Shown here piece after piece: positions 5,431 through 11,714 of a stretch of 11,714 nt of DNA. Source of the DNA: UBA3103 sp002365855 (lineage in GTDB: Bacteria > Bacillota > Desulfotomaculia > Desulfotomaculales > Pelotomaculaceae); assembly GCA_030627625.1 (NCBI GenBank), contig DAOURR010000066.1, positions 1 to 11,714 of the forward strand. The letters are read 5' to 3'. The stretch's first letter is position 1, and each line of letters opens with the position of its first letter. The translations under genes and the position numbers were made by a program. The notes beneath the pieces were generated by a model. That model had not been told where the DNA came from. It saw nothing but the letters and a program-made list of their open reading frames with translations, and did no database searches.

Positions 5431-7434
5431 GTGAGCGATCTTCTTCCGCCCTGTACTAATGCCTGCCCTGTTCAAACTGATGTCCGGGGTTATCTGGCTG
5501 CTATCGCCAGGCGGGACTACGGGGAGGCGTACCGTCTGATCTGCGCCAACAATCCTTTCCCTACTGTATGCGCCTGGATCTGCACTCACCCCTGTGAGGC
5601 CGCCTGCCGCCGCGCGGATATTGACGCGCCTGTTTCCATCCGGGCCTTGAAGCGCTTTGCAGTGGAAGCCGCCGGCCTATCCGGCGCTGAGCTGCAGCGC
5701 TCCCCTGCGACCGGACGGAAGGTGGCGGTAGTGGGAGGTGGACCATCAGGCCTCACCGCAGCCTATTACCTGGCCCGGCACGGCCACCAGGTTGTGGTTT
5801 TTGACCGCCAGCACTCGCCCGGCGGACACCTGCTGACCTCACTGCCGGGATACCGGCTGCCCCGGGAAATGCTGCGGCGGGACGTTGAGGCGATCCTGGC
5901 TGCGGGAGTGGAGGTGCGAACAGGTTTAGACGTGGGCAGGGACGTTACGCTGTGCCAATTAAAAGAGGAATATGACGCGGTCGTGGTGGGCGCCGGGCAT
6001 TGGGTTGGGCGTGTCCTGTCCCTGCCGGGCTTTGACCACCCGTCCGTGATGATGTCTCTGCCTTTTTTAACAATGGTCAACACCGGTCAGAAAATGGATA
6101 TTGGAAAACAGGTCGTTGTGATCGGGGGAGGGGACGTGGCTCTTGATGTGGCCCGCACAGCCCTCCGGCTGGGCGCTCCTGAGGTGCGTGTTGTCTGCCT
6201 CGAGCCCCGTAACCTGATGCCTGCCCGTGACAGGAGTATAGGCCATGCCCTGGATGAGGGGGTTATCCTCGTCCCAGGGCGCGGGCCTGTTGAGCTCCTG
6301 GTAGAGGACGGAGCGATAACCGCCCTCGTGGTCCAAAGGGTCAGGCCGGCCGCCGGCCCTGACGGGAAATTCACCCCGGTCTTTGAACCAGGCCAGTGTG
6401 AAATCATTCCGTGCGATACGATCATCCTGTCGATCGGACAGGGCCCTGATTATTCTTTCCTGGAGGGGAGCGGCCTGGCTGCCGCGGCTGGTGATTTTAA
6501 AGCCGGCGGGCATAACCGGAACATGGTTGCTGATGGCTTGTTCTCATGCGGCGAACTGGCTGAAGGCCCAGGCCCGACCATTGCTGCTGTTGCTTCCGGC
6601 CGCCGCGCTGCTGAAGCCGTTCAGCGCTACCTCCAGGGTGAACAACCTGGTGATAACGGTGAAAAGCTGGTTATCGGGCCGGTTCCAAGCGAAATTGCTG
6701 AAAAGGCGCCTCGTTTCGAACGCCAGCAGGCGCCGGTGTCGCCTCCGGATCAGCGAAATAAAGACTTCCTGCCGTATGAGCCGGTGCTGGACGAAAGCGC
6801 CGCTCTCAAAGAGGCGGGCCGCTGCCTGAACTGCGGCCTGGGGGCTAGCGTGGATATCGACAAATGCACCGCCTGCCTCTCCTGCCTTAGAGTCTGCCCT
6901 TACGGGGTTCCAGTAGTCGAAGAGCGCGCCGCTATTACCGCGGAAGGCTGCCAGGCCTGCGGCGCCTGCGCTGCTGCCTGCCCGGCCGGCGCGATTTCGG
7001 TAGGCATTATAGACGAGGGAGCGTCCCTGCGGGCGCTGGATACTGTTTCGCTGGACGGGAGTTTGGTTGTATTTGCCTGCCGGGGGTCCTGTATCAAGAG
7101 CCCCCGCCTGGCGGGGCTTGCTCAGGAGGCCGGCCTGGGCCGGGTGCGCCTTCTGGAAATACCCACAACCGGCGCGCTTCGCCTGGAATGGGTTTTAAAA
7201 GCCTTTGAGCGGGGAGCGCAGGGGGTCGCGGTTGTTGCCTGCGGCGACGGCGAATGCCGCTATTCGGGCGGACCGGCGCCCCTGGAGGGACTGATTGGGC
7301 GGGCAAGGGCGCTGCTGGCCGGCGCGGGCCTCGATGCCGGGCGTTTGTTATACTGCCGGCCGGAGCCGGGGGAAGACCCGGTGAGCCTTTTGACCGGGTT
7401 CGCCAATTTTATTCACGAAAAGAAGGACTTTTAA
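5431..7434 (+). CDS. GltD-like FAD/NAD(P) oxidoreductase fused to two [4Fe-4S] motifs and an MvhD domain
   Basis: A 667-aa cytoplasmic electron-transfer fusion. Residues 1-65 carry C8, C12, C47, C51, C55 and C59, as in the N-terminal iron-sulfur domain of glutamate synthase small subunits and NfnB. Residues 97-400 form the two-dinucleotide-binding flavoprotein, with FAD motif GGGPSG (102-107), pyridine nucleotide motif GGGDVALD (232-239) and a C-terminal FAD segment ending in TIAAVASGRRAAEAV (383-397). Two ferredoxin motifs follow: C479/C482/C485/C489 and C507/C510/C513/C517. Residues 545-660 match MvhD (FACRGSC with C550/C554; VVACGDGEC with C604/C609), the subunit that links hydrogenase or formate dehydrogenase to heterodisulfide reductase. 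GTG start with GGAGGA at 5418-5423, 7 nt upstream. The domain order suggests a NAD(P)H-linked electron hub; partner proteins are not in the window. Confidence 0.88.
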   Translation: MSDLLPPCTNACPVQTDVRGYLAAIARRDYGEAYRLICANNPFPTVCAWICTHPCEAACRRADIDAPVSIRALKRFAVEAAGLSGAELQRSPATGRKVAVVGGGPSGLTAAYYLARHGHQVVVFDRQHSPGGHLLTSLPGYRLPREMLRRDVEAILAAGVEVRTGLDVGRDVTLCQLKEEYDAVVVGAGHWVGRVLSLPGFDHPSVMMSLPFLTMVNTGQKMDIGKQVVVIGGGDVALDVARTALRLGAPEVRVVCLEPRNLMPARDRSIGHALDEGVILVPGRGPVELLVEDGAITALVVQRVRPAAGPDGKFTPVFEPGQCEIIPCDTIILSIGQGPDYSFLEGSGLAAAAGDFKAGGHNRNMVADGLFSCGELAEGPGPTIAAVASGRRAAEAVQRYLQGEQPGDNGEKLVIGPVPSEIAEKAPRFERQQAPVSPPDQRNKDFLPYEPVLDESAALKEAGRCLNCGLGASVDIDKCTACLSCLRVCPYGVPVVEERAAITAEGCQACGACAAACPAGAISVGIIDEGASLRALDTVSLDGSLVVFACRGSCIKSPRLAGLAQEAGLGRVRLLEIPTTGALRLEWVLKAFERGAQGVAVVACGDGECRYSGGPAPLEGLIGRARALLAGAGLDAGRLLYCRPEPGEDPVSLLTGFANFIHEKKDF

Positions 7435-7480
7435 CCGTGGTAATGAATAATTTGAGGTAGAGCAAGCGGGGTGATGGGAT

Positions 7481-7816
7481 ATGGCGTCCAGCGGCGATAA
7501 ATGCAAAAATTCAAACGGTGGCCGCACAGTCCATCCCCGTGATGTGGAAGCGGTGCTCTATGGGTACTCCAAAATCACCGAGGCGGTGGTTATCGGAACC
7601 ACAGACCTGTACAGAGTGGAGAAAGTAAAAGCTTTTGTTGTCCTTAAAGAAGGAGAGACTGCCACGTCGTCGGAGATCATCCGGTTTTGCAGGGAGCGGC
7701 TGCCTGAGTTTGAAATTCCAGATGTGGTCGAAATCCGTGAAAGCCTGCCCAAAACTATGGTAGGCAAAGTCCTGAGACGGGTCCTGATAGATAAAGAGAT
7801 AAACAAAGAGAGCTGA
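7481..7816 (+). CDS. Stand-alone AMP-binding C-terminal domain (acyl-CoA synthetase remnant)
   Basis: A 111-aa protein that corresponds only to the mobile C-terminal domain of acyl-CoA synthetases (AMP-binding C family). It shows VHPRDVEAVLY (17-27), EAVVIGTTDLYRVEKVKAFVVLKEG (34-58) and LPKTMVGKVLRR (89-100); K96 corresponds to the lysine that catalyses adenylation. The roughly 400-residue N-terminal adenylating domain is absent, and the 46 bp upstream do not encode it. Translation nonetheless looks possible: GGTGAT at 7470-7475 sits 5 nt before the ATG, and the frame is intact. It follows the fusion oxidoreductase by 46 bp and is probably cotranscribed. It may be a truncated gene left by a deletion, or a real small protein that works with a separate adenylating partner. 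The first explanation is simpler. Confidence 0.7.
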   Translation: MASSGDKCKNSNGGRTVHPRDVEAVLYGYSKITEAVVIGTTDLYRVEKVKAFVVLKEGETATSSEIIRFCRERLPEFEIPDVVEIRESLPKTMVGKVLRRVLIDKEINKES

Positions 7817-7858
7817 TTTTTTTACCGCTGCGTGTTCGGGACAGATCATAAAATTTGG

Positions 7859-7887
7859 TTGACATATTTAACACAATCCCATATTCT
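7859..7887 (+). promoter_or_regulatory. Promoter for the M-box / mgtE transcript
   Basis: TTGACA (7859-7864) and TATTCT (7882-7887) are separated by 17 bp. Transcription would start near 7894, about 12 nt before the riboswitch P1 helix. Confidence 0.75.
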
Positions 7888-7905
7888 TTGAGTAGAAAAG
7901 TCATA

Positions 7906-8070
7906 TTTTCTTCGTTAGGTGAGGCTTCTACACAGACACATGCCACTGCCCGGAAATGTCGAGAGACGCCGACGGGTTAACAGGTACTACCGGCTTAAGG
8001 TTTTACTTAATGTGGCTGGGATGATTGTCCCTAGCTGTGTACGTGTCAAATCTTTGACGAGTGGAGAAGG
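7906..8070 (+). ncRNA. M-box (ykoK leader) Mg2+ riboswitch aptamer
   Basis: The leader contains the M-box signature in order: GTTAGGTGAGGCTTCTA (7914-7930), GCCACTGCCC (7942-7951), GACGCC (7965-7970), GGGTTAACAGG (7974-7984) and TTAATGTGGCTGGGATG (8007-8023). Closing helix P1 can form between TTTTCTTCGT (7906-7915) and GTGGAGAAGG (8061-8070), with several G-U pairs. The class senses Mg2+ and usually turns off Mg2+ uptake genes; mgtE lies directly downstream, matching that role. Conserved blocks are recognised by eye from the known family. Confidence 0.92.
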
Positions 8071-8120
8071 TTTGTCTGTTTATTTTCTGGAAAAACCTTC
8101 TTTTGTTGAGGGTTTTTTTA
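8065..8120 (+). terminator. Attenuator terminator of the M-box, with competing antiterminator
   Basis: AAAAACCTTC (8091-8100) pairs with GAGGGTTTTT (8108-8117) around a 7-nt loop and runs into T-rich sequence, forming an intrinsic terminator. The same CCTTC arm can instead pair as AGAAGGTTT (8065-8073) with AAACCTTCT (8093-8101). Because GAGAAGG is also the 3' strand of aptamer helix P1, Mg2+-bound P1 would block the antiterminator and allow termination. The switching model is inference from these pairings. Confidence 0.8.
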
Positions 8121-8154
8121 TTTTATGTTTTTGAGCATGAAGGGGGTGGCGGCT

Positions 8155-8265
8155 GTGAGCGCGGATAATGGCGGCGATTGTTGGAACGATATAATTATAA
8201 CAGAAAGCTGGCGGCCCGTTTCATTGCTGCCAGAGGGGGAACCTTTCTATGACTATGATCAATGA
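8155..8265 (+). CDS. Possible small ORF overlapping the mgtE start
   Basis: A 36-aa frame from GTG 8155 (or 42 aa from ATG 8137) lies just after the attenuator and ends at TGA 8263-8265, overlapping mgtE by 17 nt in another frame. AAGGGGGTGG (8140-8149) is a plausible ribosome binding site for the GTG. The peptide has no recognised motif. It could be a leader peptide coupled to mgtE translation or a chance frame. Confidence 0.25.
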   Translation: MSADNGGDCWNDIIITESWRPVSLLPEGEPFYDYDQ

Positions 8266-9610
8266 AACAACAGTTGATATAATTCGCAACATGCTCCGGT
8301 CTGAAGAATTGCGGGAAGGCCTCCCCGCCATGCTGGACGAGTTTCAGCCGTATGACCTGGCCAGGATCCTGCCTGAATTTGAGCAGTCGGAGCAGCTCTA
8401 TTTGATGTCCGTGCTCCCGGCCGATGAGGTTGCGGAAATACTGGAGTATATGGAGCCGGTGCAGCAGTATTGGTTTTTATTCCACCTGGGAGAGCCGTTT
8501 GCCCGGGATGTTTTAAATGATATGTCCAGTGACATCATCGTCGATTTTTTGGCCGCTATACACCCCCGGCAGGCGGAGCGCCTGTTTAAGTGGCTGCCGG
8601 AAGAGTACCAGGCTAAAGTCCTGTCGCTGATGAGCTATCCCGAGAACACCGCCGGCGGTCTGGCCACCGTGGACTATGTAGCTGCGCGCCAGAACTGGAC
8701 TGCGGACCAGGCTCTCGCTCACGTGCGGAAGATCGGCAAAGAGGCCGAAATTGTTTCATACGTGTTTGTATTGGATGAAGCCGGCAGGCTGGTGGGGATC
8801 GTGTCCCTGCGTGAGTTGATCCTCGCGTCTCCACAGACGAGGCTTGTGGATTTCATGAACAGTAATGTTATCTCAGTTACTGCGGACACGGACCAGGAAG
8901 AAGTGGCGAGAGTGTTCGGCCAGTACGACCTGGTGGCGCTGCCTGTGGTGGACGGAAACGGCAGGATGGTGGGTATCATCACGGTTGACGACGTCCTCGA
9001 CGTAGTCGAGGAGGAAGCCACCGAGGACATCCATCTCCTGGGCGGCAGCCAGCCGCTGGACGAGCCTTATATTCAGGCCAGCTTTTTTTCCCTGTTTCGC
9101 AAGCGCATCGGGTGGCTCCTTGTCCTTTTTGTTGCCCAGGCGTTTACCAGCAACATCCTCAGACATTACGAAGGCATGCTGAGCCAGGTGATTGCGCTGG
9201 CCCTGTTCATACCCCTGCTGATCGGCACCGGGGGCAACGCCGGGGCGCAGGCTTCGACCCTGGTGGTCCGGGCGCTGGCGGTGGGCGAGATCACCGTGCG
9301 GGACTTTACCAGGGTTGTTTGGCGGGAATCACGGCTGGGATTAGCGCTGGGCCTGACCATGGCCATCGCCACGTTTTTACGGGCCTTAACGCTGGGCGGG
9401 TCAACTGACCTGGGCATAACAGTTGCCGCGACCATTGTAACCATTGTCACAGTCAGTTCAATAGTCGGAGCGGGCATTCCCATCGTCGGCAGGCGGCTGG
9501 GGATCGACCCCGCCGTGCTTTCAGCTCCCGTGATTACCACCATCATAGACTCCGCCGGGCTATTTATTTATTTTGAATTCGCCCGCCACATCCTGAGCAT
9601 CGCCCGCTAG
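8249..9610 (+). CDS. mgtE: MgtE-family magnesium channel/transporter
   Basis: A 453-aa inner-membrane Mg2+ channel. Residues 1-130 form the helical MgtE N domain. Residues 135-255 hold a pair of CBS domains (YVFVLDEAGRLVGIVSL at 171-187; LPVVDGNGRMVGIITVDDV at 231-249), the cytosolic Mg2+ sensor that closes the pore. Residues 285-450 carry the five transmembrane helices, with the pore signature PLLIGTGGNAGAQAST (322-337) and D434 in VITTIIDSAGLFIYFEFA, matching the acidic pore residue of the family. Length agrees with MgtE proteins. GAGGGGGA (8233-8240) is 8 nt before the ATG; a second ATG at 8255 is less well spaced. The preceding M-box predicts expression only when intracellular Mg2+ is low. 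The stop codon TAG lies inside a REP-like repeat. Co2+ transport is also reported for the family. Confidence 0.96.
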   Translation: MTMINETTVDIIRNMLRSEELREGLPAMLDEFQPYDLARILPEFEQSEQLYLMSVLPADEVAEILEYMEPVQQYWFLFHLGEPFARDVLNDMSSDIIVDFLAAIHPRQAERLFKWLPEEYQAKVLSLMSYPENTAGGLATVDYVAARQNWTADQALAHVRKIGKEAEIVSYVFVLDEAGRLVGIVSLRELILASPQTRLVDFMNSNVISVTADTDQEEVARVFGQYDLVALPVVDGNGRMVGIITVDDVLDVVEEEATEDIHLLGGSQPLDEPYIQASFFSLFRKRIGWLLVLFVAQAFTSNILRHYEGMLSQVIALALFIPLLIGTGGNAGAQASTLVVRALAVGEITVRDFTRVVWRESRLGLALGLTMAIATFLRALTLGGSTDLGITVAATIVTIVTVSSIVGAGIPIVGRRLGIDPAVLSAPVITTIIDSAGLFIYFEFARHILSIAR

Positions 9611-9635
9611 CAAGTGGGGAGGGTCCTGGCCTTGC
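9605..9635 (+). repeat. REP-like element, copy A (overlaps mgtE stop)
   Basis: CGCTAGCAAGTGGGGA at 9605-9620 is identical to the reverse complement of 10968-10983, and the match continues to CCTTGC with a few changes and one gap. GCAAG (9610-9614) pairs with CTTGC (9631-9635) to leave a shortened hairpin with a 16-nt loop. It looks like a decayed copy of the element after htrA, in the opposite orientation. Confidence 0.65.
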
Positions 9636-9670
9636 CCGGTAAATAATGAAAAATCTTTTTAAGAGTCATT

Positions 9671-9701
9671 GCGACAGGGGTGGACGGCACTTCTCTGTCG
9701 C
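9671..9701 (+). repeat. REP-like hairpin, copy B
   Basis: GCGACAG (9671-9677) pairs with CTGTCGC (9695-9701) around a 17-nt loop that contains GGACGG and CTT, like the loop of copy C read on the - strand. The downstream sequence lacks a clean T-tract, so a terminator role for mgtE is possible but not well supported. Confidence 0.55.
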
Positions 9702-9721
9702 ATGCTTATTTCTTATAATAC

Positions 9722-9750
9722 TTGACAAAAGATTATTCTGCTGCTTAAAT
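9722..9750 (+). promoter_or_regulatory. Promoter for htrA
   Basis: TTGACA (9722-9727) and TTAAAT (9745-9750) are 17 bp apart, 50 bp before the chosen start codon. The position after a hairpin suggests that htrA has its own transcript. No CIRCE or CtsR site was recognised. Confidence 0.6.
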
Positions 9751-9800
9751 TTTCTTGTGAAATAGATTTAGTTTTCATAGTGCAACAGGGGGGGGTACAG

Positions 9801-10943
9801 GTGTTAAATTACAGGTTTCCCGCTACAAAAATATTGGGATTTATCCTGGTGGGAATGCTGGTGGTCGCTGCCGCGGCGTTTGCCTTTAATTATAATGCTC
9901 TGCCTAATCTGAAGACAAGTGAGGCCAACCCGGGTACGTCCCAGGACGCATTGCCGGGATTAGGGCCGGATACTATTGCGGATATGGTGACTATGGTAAG
10001 TCCTGCTGTGGTGAGAATCAACACCACCGAGCAGATAGAGGTCGACCCATTTTTTAACGACCCTTTTTTCAGGTATTTTTTTGGCGAGCAGTTCCGTGTT
10101 CCGTCGAGGACGGAAATTAACCAGGGCATTGGTTCAGGGTTTATCGTGTCAGCGGAAGGTTATATTTTAACCAACGAGCATGTTATCGGCGGCGCGGACG
10201 AGATAGAGGTGACCCTGTCCAGCAGGGAGCAGCCATACCCGGCTGTAAGGGTGGGCTCAGACCAGGAACTGGATCTTGCGGTGCTGAAGATTGATGCGGG
10301 GGGAAGCTTGCCTACCGTACCGCTGGGAGATTCGGACAGCATCAGGGCTGGGGACTGGGTTGTGGCTATAGGTAACCCTTACGGGCTTGACCATACTGTG
10401 ACGGTTGGTGTAATTAGCGCCAAGGGCCGGCCGATCACCGTCGAGAACCGCCGGTACAAGAACCTGCTTCAGACTGACGCTTCGATCAACCCGGGGAACA
10501 GCGGAGGTCCGCTTCTGAACCTGAATGGTGAAGTTGTAGGCATCAATACCGCCATCAGCGCCCAGGCCCAGGGCATTGGCTTTGCCATACCCAGCAGCAC
10601 CGTCAAGTCAGTTTTTGATGAGCTTGTGAACAAGGGCAGTGTTACCCGGCCCTGGCTGGGTGTCTACCTGCAGCCGGTAACGCAGGAAGCCGAGCGCTAT
10701 TACAGGCTTAACAGCCAAAATGGCGCCATCGTGTCATCTGTGATAGCAGGCAGTCCGGCTGAAAAAGCGGGTCTTCAGCGGAATGATATAGTTTTGCGCT
10801 ATAACGGTGTTGATATCACCACACCCGACCAACTGATCGAACTGGTGAGAGAGACAGGCATCGACAGCCAGGTTGAGGTCAGGTTTATGAGGGGCGGCGA
10901 GCAGAAAACACTGATTGTGACTATAGAGGCCAGACAATATTAG
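9801..10943 (+). CDS. htrA: HtrA/DegP-type membrane-anchored serine protease with PDZ domain
   Basis: A 380-aa protease/chaperone for misfolded exported proteins. Residues 11-30 form one uncleaved membrane anchor, placing the body outside the membrane. Residues 60-275 are the trypsin-like domain with His127 (TNEHVIG), Asp158 (QELDLAVLK) and Ser234 (INPGNSGGPLLN), so the triad is complete. The segment VDPFFNDPFFRYFF (81-94) is the usual LA-loop composition. Residues 285-377 form one PDZ domain (PWLGVYLQ at 284-291; GSPAEKAGLQRNDIV at 317-331). GTG 9801 is chosen because the poly-G AGGGGGGGG (9787-9795) sits 5 nt upstream; an in-frame GTG at 9780 would add seven residues but lies before that site. 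The gene seems monocistronic and is flanked by REP-like hairpins. Which paralogue it is (htrA, htrB or yyxA type) cannot be decided. Confidence 0.95.
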   Translation: MLNYRFPATKILGFILVGMLVVAAAAFAFNYNALPNLKTSEANPGTSQDALPGLGPDTIADMVTMVSPAVVRINTTEQIEVDPFFNDPFFRYFFGEQFRVPSRTEINQGIGSGFIVSAEGYILTNEHVIGGADEIEVTLSSREQPYPAVRVGSDQELDLAVLKIDAGGSLPTVPLGDSDSIRAGDWVVAIGNPYGLDHTVTVGVISAKGRPITVENRRYKNLLQTDASINPGNSGGPLLNLNGEVVGINTAISAQAQGIGFAIPSSTVKSVFDELVNKGSVTRPWLGVYLQPVTQEAERYYRLNSQNGAIVSSVIAGSPAEKAGLQRNDIVLRYNGVDITTPDQLIELVRETGIDSQVEVRFMRGGEQKTLIVTIEARQY

Positions 10944-10947
10944 CCTA

Positions 10948-10983
10948 GCTAGCAAGGCAAGAAACCGTCCCCACTTGCTAGCG
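10948..10983 (-). repeat. REP-like hairpin, copy C (after htrA)
   Basis: GCTAGCAAG (10948-10956) and CTTGCTAGC (10974-10982) form a perfect 9-bp stem with a 17-nt loop. On the - strand the loop reads TGGGGACGGTTTCTTGC. No T-tract follows on either strand, so it is not a normal terminator. It starts 5 nt after the htrA stop and ends directly at the next TTGACA. I recall GGGGACGGTTCTT-core hairpins as dispersed repeats in Firmicutes; that is memory, not a search. Confidence 0.7.
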
Positions 10984-11012
10984 TTGACAAAAATGCTGCT
11001 GGAGATTACACT
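10984..11012 (+). promoter_or_regulatory. Promoter candidate for the Rrf2-type regulator
   Basis: TTGACA (10984-10989) and TACACT (11007-11012) are 17 bp apart. ATTACA (11005-11010) and TGTAAT (11044-11049) are complementary arms 33 bp apart downstream of the -35, and could belong to an autoregulatory site. This is weak evidence. Confidence 0.5.
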
Positions 11013-11070
11013 ATAAAGAAAAGGATATTAAATCGATAGGAATTGTAATGCTAGAGGGGAGCAAAAGGTT

Positions 11071-11526
11071 TTGAAGTTTTCTACCCGGTCCCGGTACGGC
11101 CTGCGCGCCATGCTGGAACTGGCTTTAAATTACAGCTCAGATGAACCAATGCCCCTGTTTCAAATTGCGGAAAATCAGGGCATATCCGAGGGGTACCTGG
11201 AGCAGATGATGACTTTCCTGCGCAAGGGAGGACTGGTTCGGAGCGTGCGTGGAGCACAGGGAGGCTACCTGCTTACCAGGGAGCCGTCCAGGATCACCGC
11301 CGGTGAAATCGTCAGGTGCCTGGAAGGACCTTTGAGTCCCACGGACTGCGTGAATGAAAATGATCCTGAACACTGTACCCGCGCTGACTACTGTGTCACG
11401 CGTTTATTATGGGAAAAGGTTAGAGAGGCCATGGCGGGTGTTTTGGATAACACCACCCTGGAGGATCTCTGTAAAGAAGCGGATTCAGCCCGTTTATCCA
11501 GGGAAGCCAACATGTACTTTATTTAA
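11071..11526 (+). CDS. Rrf2/IscR-family transcriptional regulator with three conserved cysteines
   Basis: A 151-aa winged-helix DNA-binding protein. It opens with MKFSTRSRYGLRAMLELAL, the standard Rrf2 N-terminus. ISEGYLEQMMTFLRKGGLV (38-56) is the recognition helix region, followed by the wing SVRGAQGGYLLTR (58-70). Cysteines C93, C102 and C108 (CX8CX5C) lie where IscR binds its [2Fe-2S] cluster, so this is probably an iron-sulfur-sensing regulator rather than the cysteine-metabolism type CymR, which lacks that cluster. The TTG start is supported by GAGGGGA (11054-11060), 10 nt upstream, and by the family N-terminus. In Firmicutes such genes often precede nifS/iscS and nifU; the 188 bp downstream hold no gene, so this cannot be checked here. 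Assignment to iscR itself is inference. Confidence 0.9.
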   Translation: MKFSTRSRYGLRAMLELALNYSSDEPMPLFQIAENQGISEGYLEQMMTFLRKGGLVRSVRGAQGGYLLTREPSRITAGEIVRCLEGPLSPTDCVNENDPEHCTRADYCVTRLLWEKVREAMAGVLDNTTLEDLCKEADSARLSREANMYFI

Positions 11527-11714
11527 TATGAGCTTGACAGGGGAACATATTATTTTACGATTTCACAAGAAGAAAGTGTGACCCCGGAGAAGAAGGAAAT
11601 CGCAAGTTGAGTGTGGAACATCTCGGAATAAAAACTTTATTTACATCTTCTCATGTAATCATTACAAAAATCTGCGACTTCCATCTTCTCAGGCAATCAA
11701 AAATTTTGCTCCAC
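11527..11714. repeat. Gene-free right edge with inverted and direct repeats
   Basis: GAGAAGAAGGAAATCGCA (11587-11604) matches the reverse complement of 11673-11690 at 16 of 18 positions, giving a potential long hairpin with a 68-nt loop. Within it, 11644-11660 and 11682-11698 are direct repeats of CATCTTCTCAnGnAATC, matching at 15 of 17 positions. A TTGACA at 11534-11539 has only a weak partner -10. No coding gene is supported. The element may continue beyond the window. Confidence 0.45.

Noticed and set aside
7919..8134. 71-codon frame across the M-box
   Set aside because: It overlaps conserved riboswitch blocks and the terminator; the RNA explains the sequence.
9671..9715. Hairpin after mgtE as a normal intrinsic terminator
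   Set aside because: The stem is followed by a mixed ATGCTTATTTCTT rather than a T-run, and its loop matches the REP-like copy after htrA.
11576..11586. GTGTG as the 5' end of a second group II intron
   Set aside because: The following sequence does not resemble domain I of a group IIC intron, and a five-base match is expected by chance.

Overview
The window reads as a low-to-moderate GC Gram-positive (Firmicutes) chromosome, most like the Peptococcaceae / Pelotomaculum-Desulfotomaculum group. That placement is inference from strong purine-rich ribosome binding sites, frequent GTG/TTG starts, an M-box riboswitch, an iron-sulfur oxidoreductase fused to an MvhD domain, and a FabK-like flavoprotein. 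Coding DNA is GC-rich and several intergenic stretches are very AT-rich. No phage, CRISPR, rRNA or tRNA signal was seen.

Left edge (1-2321). The window opens inside the 3' end of a group IIC intron (domains V and VI, ending at about 115). It abuts an extended -10 promoter that drives galE (UDP-glucose 4-epimerase) and, 5 nt downstream, a secreted coiled-coil protein. The latter has a PcsB/CwlO-type N-terminal half and a C-terminal half that looks like a lipid-binding LmeA/DUF2993-type domain rather than a peptidase. The pair suggests an envelope-related operon.

Middle (2322-5430). An AT-rich spacer with stacked promoter-like hexamers precedes a secreted subtilisin-family protease. It converges on a FabK/nitronate-monooxygenase-like flavoprotein, and the two share a bidirectional terminator. 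A second AT-rich spacer holding several dyads lies between the divergent flavoprotein gene and the next gene.

Centre (5431-7816). A 667-aa fusion joins a GltD-like FAD/NAD(P) oxidoreductase, two [4Fe-4S] motifs and an MvhD/HdrA-adaptor domain. It is followed by a short gene encoding only the C-terminal domain of an acyl-CoA synthetase.

Right (7817-11714). A promoter, M-box (Mg2+) riboswitch and attenuator precede mgtE (Mg2+ channel). Next come htrA (membrane-anchored serine protease with PDZ), surrounded by three REP-like hairpins with a GGACGG core, and an Rrf2/IscR-type regulator with three cysteines. The window ends in a repeat-rich, gene-free stretch. The best candidates for something less ordinary are the GltD-MvhD fusion, the coiled-coil/lipid-binding fusion and the REP-like hairpins around htrA.
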